Part shown: positions 23,200 through 25,724 of the stretch, one piece after another | Numbering within the stretch: position 1 is the stretch's first letter | Layout: the number at the start of each line of letters is the position of its first letter | Assembly (NCBI GenBank): GCA_945868195.1 | Contig: CAMBLP010000010.1 | Coordinates: forward strand, 1-25,724 | DNA from: Bordetella parapertussis | GTDB taxonomy: Bacteria > Pseudomonadota > Gammaproteobacteria > Burkholderiales > Burkholderiaceae_B | Length of the DNA: 25,724 nucleotides | Direction of reading: 5' to 3' | Notes under the pieces: model-generated | What the model was told of the DNA's origin: nothing | Database searches by the model: none | The model's input: the letters and a program-made list of their open reading frames with translations, nothing else | Translations under genes and position numbers: made by a program

Positions 23200-23925
23200 A
23201 TGAGTGATGCACTCTTTACCTATTGGGTGGGAATGGATATTCCTGCTGATACAAGTGCTGCAGATGTTGCAGACTTCAATCGTTTTTATAGCAATACGCA
23301 TCGACCAGAGGTTTTGGCAGGTAATCCAGGATTTCTCCGCGGACGTCGATATGAGCTTGCGCAAGACGACCCTCGTGGACCGCGTGGACCAAGATTTCTG
23401 GCGGCCTATGACATTGAAAGCGAAGCAGCCGCATTACTCTATATTTCTCGCAATGATGGCCCTGCCAGCGGAAGACCTGTCTATAGTGATGGACCAAGCG
23501 CCTGGCAAAAGCGTCAGACAAAATGGCGTCTCATGTGGCGTCATTTATTGAATAATCCCGCGACAGCACAAGTGACTGACTCACCTTATATGTACCTCGT
23601 CGGGATGAGTGAGGCGGTGGGTTCCAGCGCAGCAGAGGTTGCCCAATTCAACGAGTTTTATAACCGTACGCATGTGCCTGAAGTATTGAATGGGTATGGC
23701 TTTGTGAGTGGTGCTCGCTATAGCTGCATGCGCGAGTTTATGCATCCTGCGCCAGGCGTGCCAAATTATGTTGCGATGTATGGGATTGCAGATGAGGCGC
23801 GTGCACAGGCGTTCATGCAAGGGAGGTTAGCAGCTGAACCAGCGGGCAATTCATTTTCATCTGGTCCACCTTCATGGGAAAATCGCGATACAAAATGGCG
23901 TTTGACCTATCGCCAAGTCGAATAA
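23200..23925 (+). CDS. Internally duplicated EthD-like dimeric alpha/beta-barrel protein
   Basis: A 241-residue protein with AAGGA (23188-23192) 7 nt before ATG 23200. It is two copies of one domain: residues 6-115 and 130-239, register-shifted by exactly 124. FNRFYSNTHRPEVL (26-39) matches FNEFYNRTHVPEVL (150-163), and WQKRQTKWRLMWR (102-114) matches WENRDTKWRLTYR (226-238). The FYxxTHxPEV pattern with its conserved His is that of EthD-like ferredoxin-fold proteins, which normally dimerise into a barrel; here the dimer is fused. The family includes small dehydrating, isomerising and oxygenating enzymes of catabolic clusters. The exact reaction is unknown. Confidence 0.75.
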   Translation: MSDALFTYWVGMDIPADTSAADVADFNRFYSNTHRPEVLAGNPGFLRGRRYELAQDDPRGPRGPRFLAAYDIESEAAALLYISRNDGPASGRPVYSDGPSAWQKRQTKWRLMWRHLLNNPATAQVTDSPYMYLVGMSEAVGSSAAEVAQFNEFYNRTHVPEVLNGYGFVSGARYSCMREFMHPAPGVPNYVAMYGIADEARAQAFMQGRLAAEPAGNSFSSGPPSWENRDTKWRLTYRQVE

Positions 23926-23950
23926 TAAAAAAATCACGGAGAAAAGAAAA

Positions 23951-24850
23951 ATGATTTATTCACGCAATATTGGTCGAGCAAAGATTTATAACGTTCTTGA
24001 GTACTGTGGTCCAACCCACGCAGCAGACTTTGTTTTCCCTGAGCTCGATGTCAAGGAAATCAAACCTCATCTTTCATGGCTCGCACCTCATCATTACAAC
24101 ATTCGTCTGGAGCGGTTTATTGTCGCGATGCAGTTGTGGGTGATGCATATCGATGACAAAGTGATTGTGATTGACTTAGGTGTGGGTAATCATAAAAAAC
24201 GCGCCTCTGAGCGCATGAACAATCTCAATACACTAACGCCGTTGTGGTTAGCTGCAGCGGGAGCTGATCCAAAGTCTGTGACACACGTCATCGTGACACA
24301 CTTTCATCCCGATCATGTGGGTTGGGGCACACGGATGGACAATGGAAAATGGGTGCCGATGTTTCCAAACGCACGGCACTTGATGCCGAAGGTTGATTTT
24401 GAAAATGCTCATGCAGCCTATCTAAAAGGTGATAAGGGTGTGATTAGCGGATCCTTTGAGGATAGTGTGCTGCCCTTGTATGAGGCTGGTTTGATTGATC
24501 TGATTGGTGATGGGGATGTTGTGGCAGGCTGTCTGGAGGCCGAAGCAATGCCAGGGCACACGCCTGGTTCCCTACATTTCCGACTTCAGTCTGAGGGCAA
24601 AGAGGCAATCTTTGCAGGCGACGTGATGCATAGCCCCTTACAAATTGCCATGCCGCATATCAATACATGGATTGATGCGCACGCAGAACAAGCGCGCGCA
24701 TCGAGAGCTTTATTTTTAAAACGCGCTGCCGAACGTAATGCTCTGATCATGCCTGTCCATTTTGGTTGGCCGCATTGTGGTTATGTACGCGGGGATAGTG
24801 TTAAGGGTTATCGTTTTGAACCCGCCGATCCTGATGCACGTGGTGAATAA
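23951..24850 (+). CDS. Metallo-beta-lactamase-fold hydrolase
   Basis: A 299-residue MBL-fold protein with CGGAGA as ribosome site. All metal ligands are present: THFHPDH (116-122: His117, His119, Asp121, His122), GHTPGS with His203, AGDV with Asp224, and PVHFGWPHCG with His270. VTHFHPDHVGWG and FPNARHLM resemble the group containing methyl parathion hydrolase and AHL lactonases, but also many catabolic lactone or thioester hydrolases. No signal peptide. Its place behind the thiolase-DUF35 and EthD-like genes suggests hydrolysis of a lactone, ester or CoA thioester in the same route. Confidence 0.88.
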   Translation: MIYSRNIGRAKIYNVLEYCGPTHAADFVFPELDVKEIKPHLSWLAPHHYNIRLERFIVAMQLWVMHIDDKVIVIDLGVGNHKKRASERMNNLNTLTPLWLAAAGADPKSVTHVIVTHFHPDHVGWGTRMDNGKWVPMFPNARHLMPKVDFENAHAAYLKGDKGVISGSFEDSVLPLYEAGLIDLIGDGDVVAGCLEAEAMPGHTPGSLHFRLQSEGKEAIFAGDVMHSPLQIAMPHINTWIDAHAEQARASRALFLKRAAERNALIMPVHFGWPHCGYVRGDSVKGYRFEPADPDARGE

Positions 24851-24887
24851 AATCACCGTTGTAGTTAACTTTAACGGAAACATTAAA

Positions 24888-25724
24888 ATGAAAAAATTCC
24901 TAGGTTTTCTATTTCTATTAGTCACATTCTTTTCGACAAGCGCATTTTCTCAATCTTATCCAAACAAGCCCGTCAAAATCATCATTACATATCCAGTAGG
25001 CGGACCTGCTGATCAAATTGCGCGTGATTTAGCTTTGGGACTCACACAAAATCTCGGTCAATCTTTTGTCGTGGAGGCCAAGCCAGGTGCGAGCGGTTCG
25101 ATTGGAACAGCCTTTGTCGCAAAGGCTGCGCCTGATGGCTATACGCTCTTGGTGGGTGCGGGTGCACCCCATACAGCAGTCCCCGTTTTTAGTGCGAAGC
25201 CGCCTTATGATGGGGTCAATGAATTCACTCCGATTTTATTGATTATTGATGTGCCCAATGTAATGGTTGTCGCACCGCATATCAAAGTCAATAACGTCAA
25301 AGAATTTATCGAGCTTGCCAAAACAAAACCGATGACGTTTGCATCAACCGGCACGGGAAGTTCTACTCACATTGCGGGTGAAATTTTTCAAATTGAAACA
25401 AAAACAAAAATGACGCATGTGCCATACAAGGGTGCCGCGCCCGTTATTACAGACATGTTGGGGGGGCACGTTGATGTATCTTTTTTAAATCTGTCTGCAA
25501 TGCTTCCACACATCCAATCCGGTCGGTTACGCGCAATTGGCGTGACTGCGCCTACACGCTCAAAAGCTCTTCCTAATGTTCCTACATTGCTAGAGCAAGG
25601 TGTAAAAGACAATACGAGTTCATGGTATGGCTTGCTTGCCCCAGCTGGCATACCCGCAGATATTGTTAAAACATTACAAACTGCTGCGGTGAAATACTTT
25701 TCTCAGCCACAGGTACGCGCCAGA
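24888..25724 (+). CDS. Third Bug-family substrate-binding protein, partial (C-terminus cut by window end)
   Basis: An open frame from ATG 24888 runs to the last base of the window, 279 codons, with no stop. CGGAAA lies upstream as a ribosome site. The signal peptide (MKKFLGFLFLLVTFFSTSAF, cleavage near FSQ) is followed by the Bug start SYPNKPVKIIITYPVGGPAD. EAKPGASGSIGTAFV, APDGYTLLVG, ASTGTGSSTHIAGE and HVPYKGAAPVITDMLGG are all family motifs. It is only 37 bp behind the MBL gene, so it probably imports the substrate of this cassette. About 40 residues are missing. Confidence 0.93.
   Translation, partial: MKKFLGFLFLLVTFFSTSAFSQSYPNKPVKIIITYPVGGPADQIARDLALGLTQNLGQSFVVEAKPGASGSIGTAFVAKAAPDGYTLLVGAGAPHTAVPVFSAKPPYDGVNEFTPILLIIDVPNVMVVAPHIKVNNVKEFIELAKTKPMTFASTGTGSSTHIAGEIFQIETKTKMTHVPYKGAAPVITDMLGGHVDVSFLNLSAMLPHIQSGRLRAIGVTAPTRSKALPNVPTLLEQGVKDNTSSWYGLLAPAGIPADIVKTLQTAAVKYFSQPQVRAR

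Noticed and set aside
1..25724. tRNA genes, rRNA, CRISPR arrays, insertion sequences, prophage or defence genes
   Set aside because: No cloverleaf, spaced direct repeats, transposase or integrase motifs, or defence-type proteins were recognised on either strand.

Overview
The window looks like a chromosomal segment of a betaproteobacterium of the order Burkholderiales, probably Alcaligenaceae-like. The reasons are three Bug-type (tripartite tricarboxylate transporter) solute receptors, an HTH-extended aspartate carbamoyltransferase of a kind I associate with this order, and moderate GC content. The genus cannot be fixed from the sequence. No rRNA, tRNA, CRISPR array, transposase, integrase or phage gene was seen.

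Layout. Bases 1-9106 are mostly housekeeping and transport: a YqhA-type membrane protein cut by the window edge, an FMN-dependent alpha-hydroxy-acid dehydrogenase, a 64-residue HupE-like mini-protein, EamA and MFS transporters, a minus-strand SDR - lipoprotein - beta-carbonic anhydrase run, a TerC-family membrane protein preceded by a clear yybP-ykoY manganese riboswitch and followed by a strong terminator, a cytochrome b561, and a sodium:solute symporter. Bases 9117-11656 hold a MATE exporter and a LysR regulator diverging from an intergenic region that contains a terminator-like hairpin with clustered GATC sites.

Bases 11646-16675 hold a compact minus-strand catabolic block. One Bug receptor lies upstream, followed by a tightly overlapping run: Bug receptor, isocitrate-lyase/PEP-mutase-superfamily lyase, LeuC-like and LeuD-like hydro-lyase subunits. 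The logic reads as uptake, then hydration or isomerisation, then C-C cleavage of an alkyl-substituted di- or tricarboxylate. No leuA or leuB is present and the LeuC active-site motifs deviate from isopropylmalate isomerase, so this is unlikely to be leucine synthesis. An orphan membrane histidine kinase (16913-18295) lies upstream and the LysR gene converges at the downstream end.

Bases 18464-20986 hold a small GNAT protein, the HTH-fused aspartate carbamoyltransferase and a PhzF-family protein. From 21078 to the right edge, plus-strand genes encode a RidA-family protein and a second catabolic-looking cassette: a thiolase-fold protein without the usual nucleophilic cysteine, its DUF35 zinc-ribbon/OB partner, an internally duplicated EthD-like ferredoxin-fold protein, a metallo-beta-lactamase-fold hydrolase and a third Bug receptor cut by the window end. 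This cassette and the LeuCD/lyase operon are the two parts most likely to encode undescribed metabolism.
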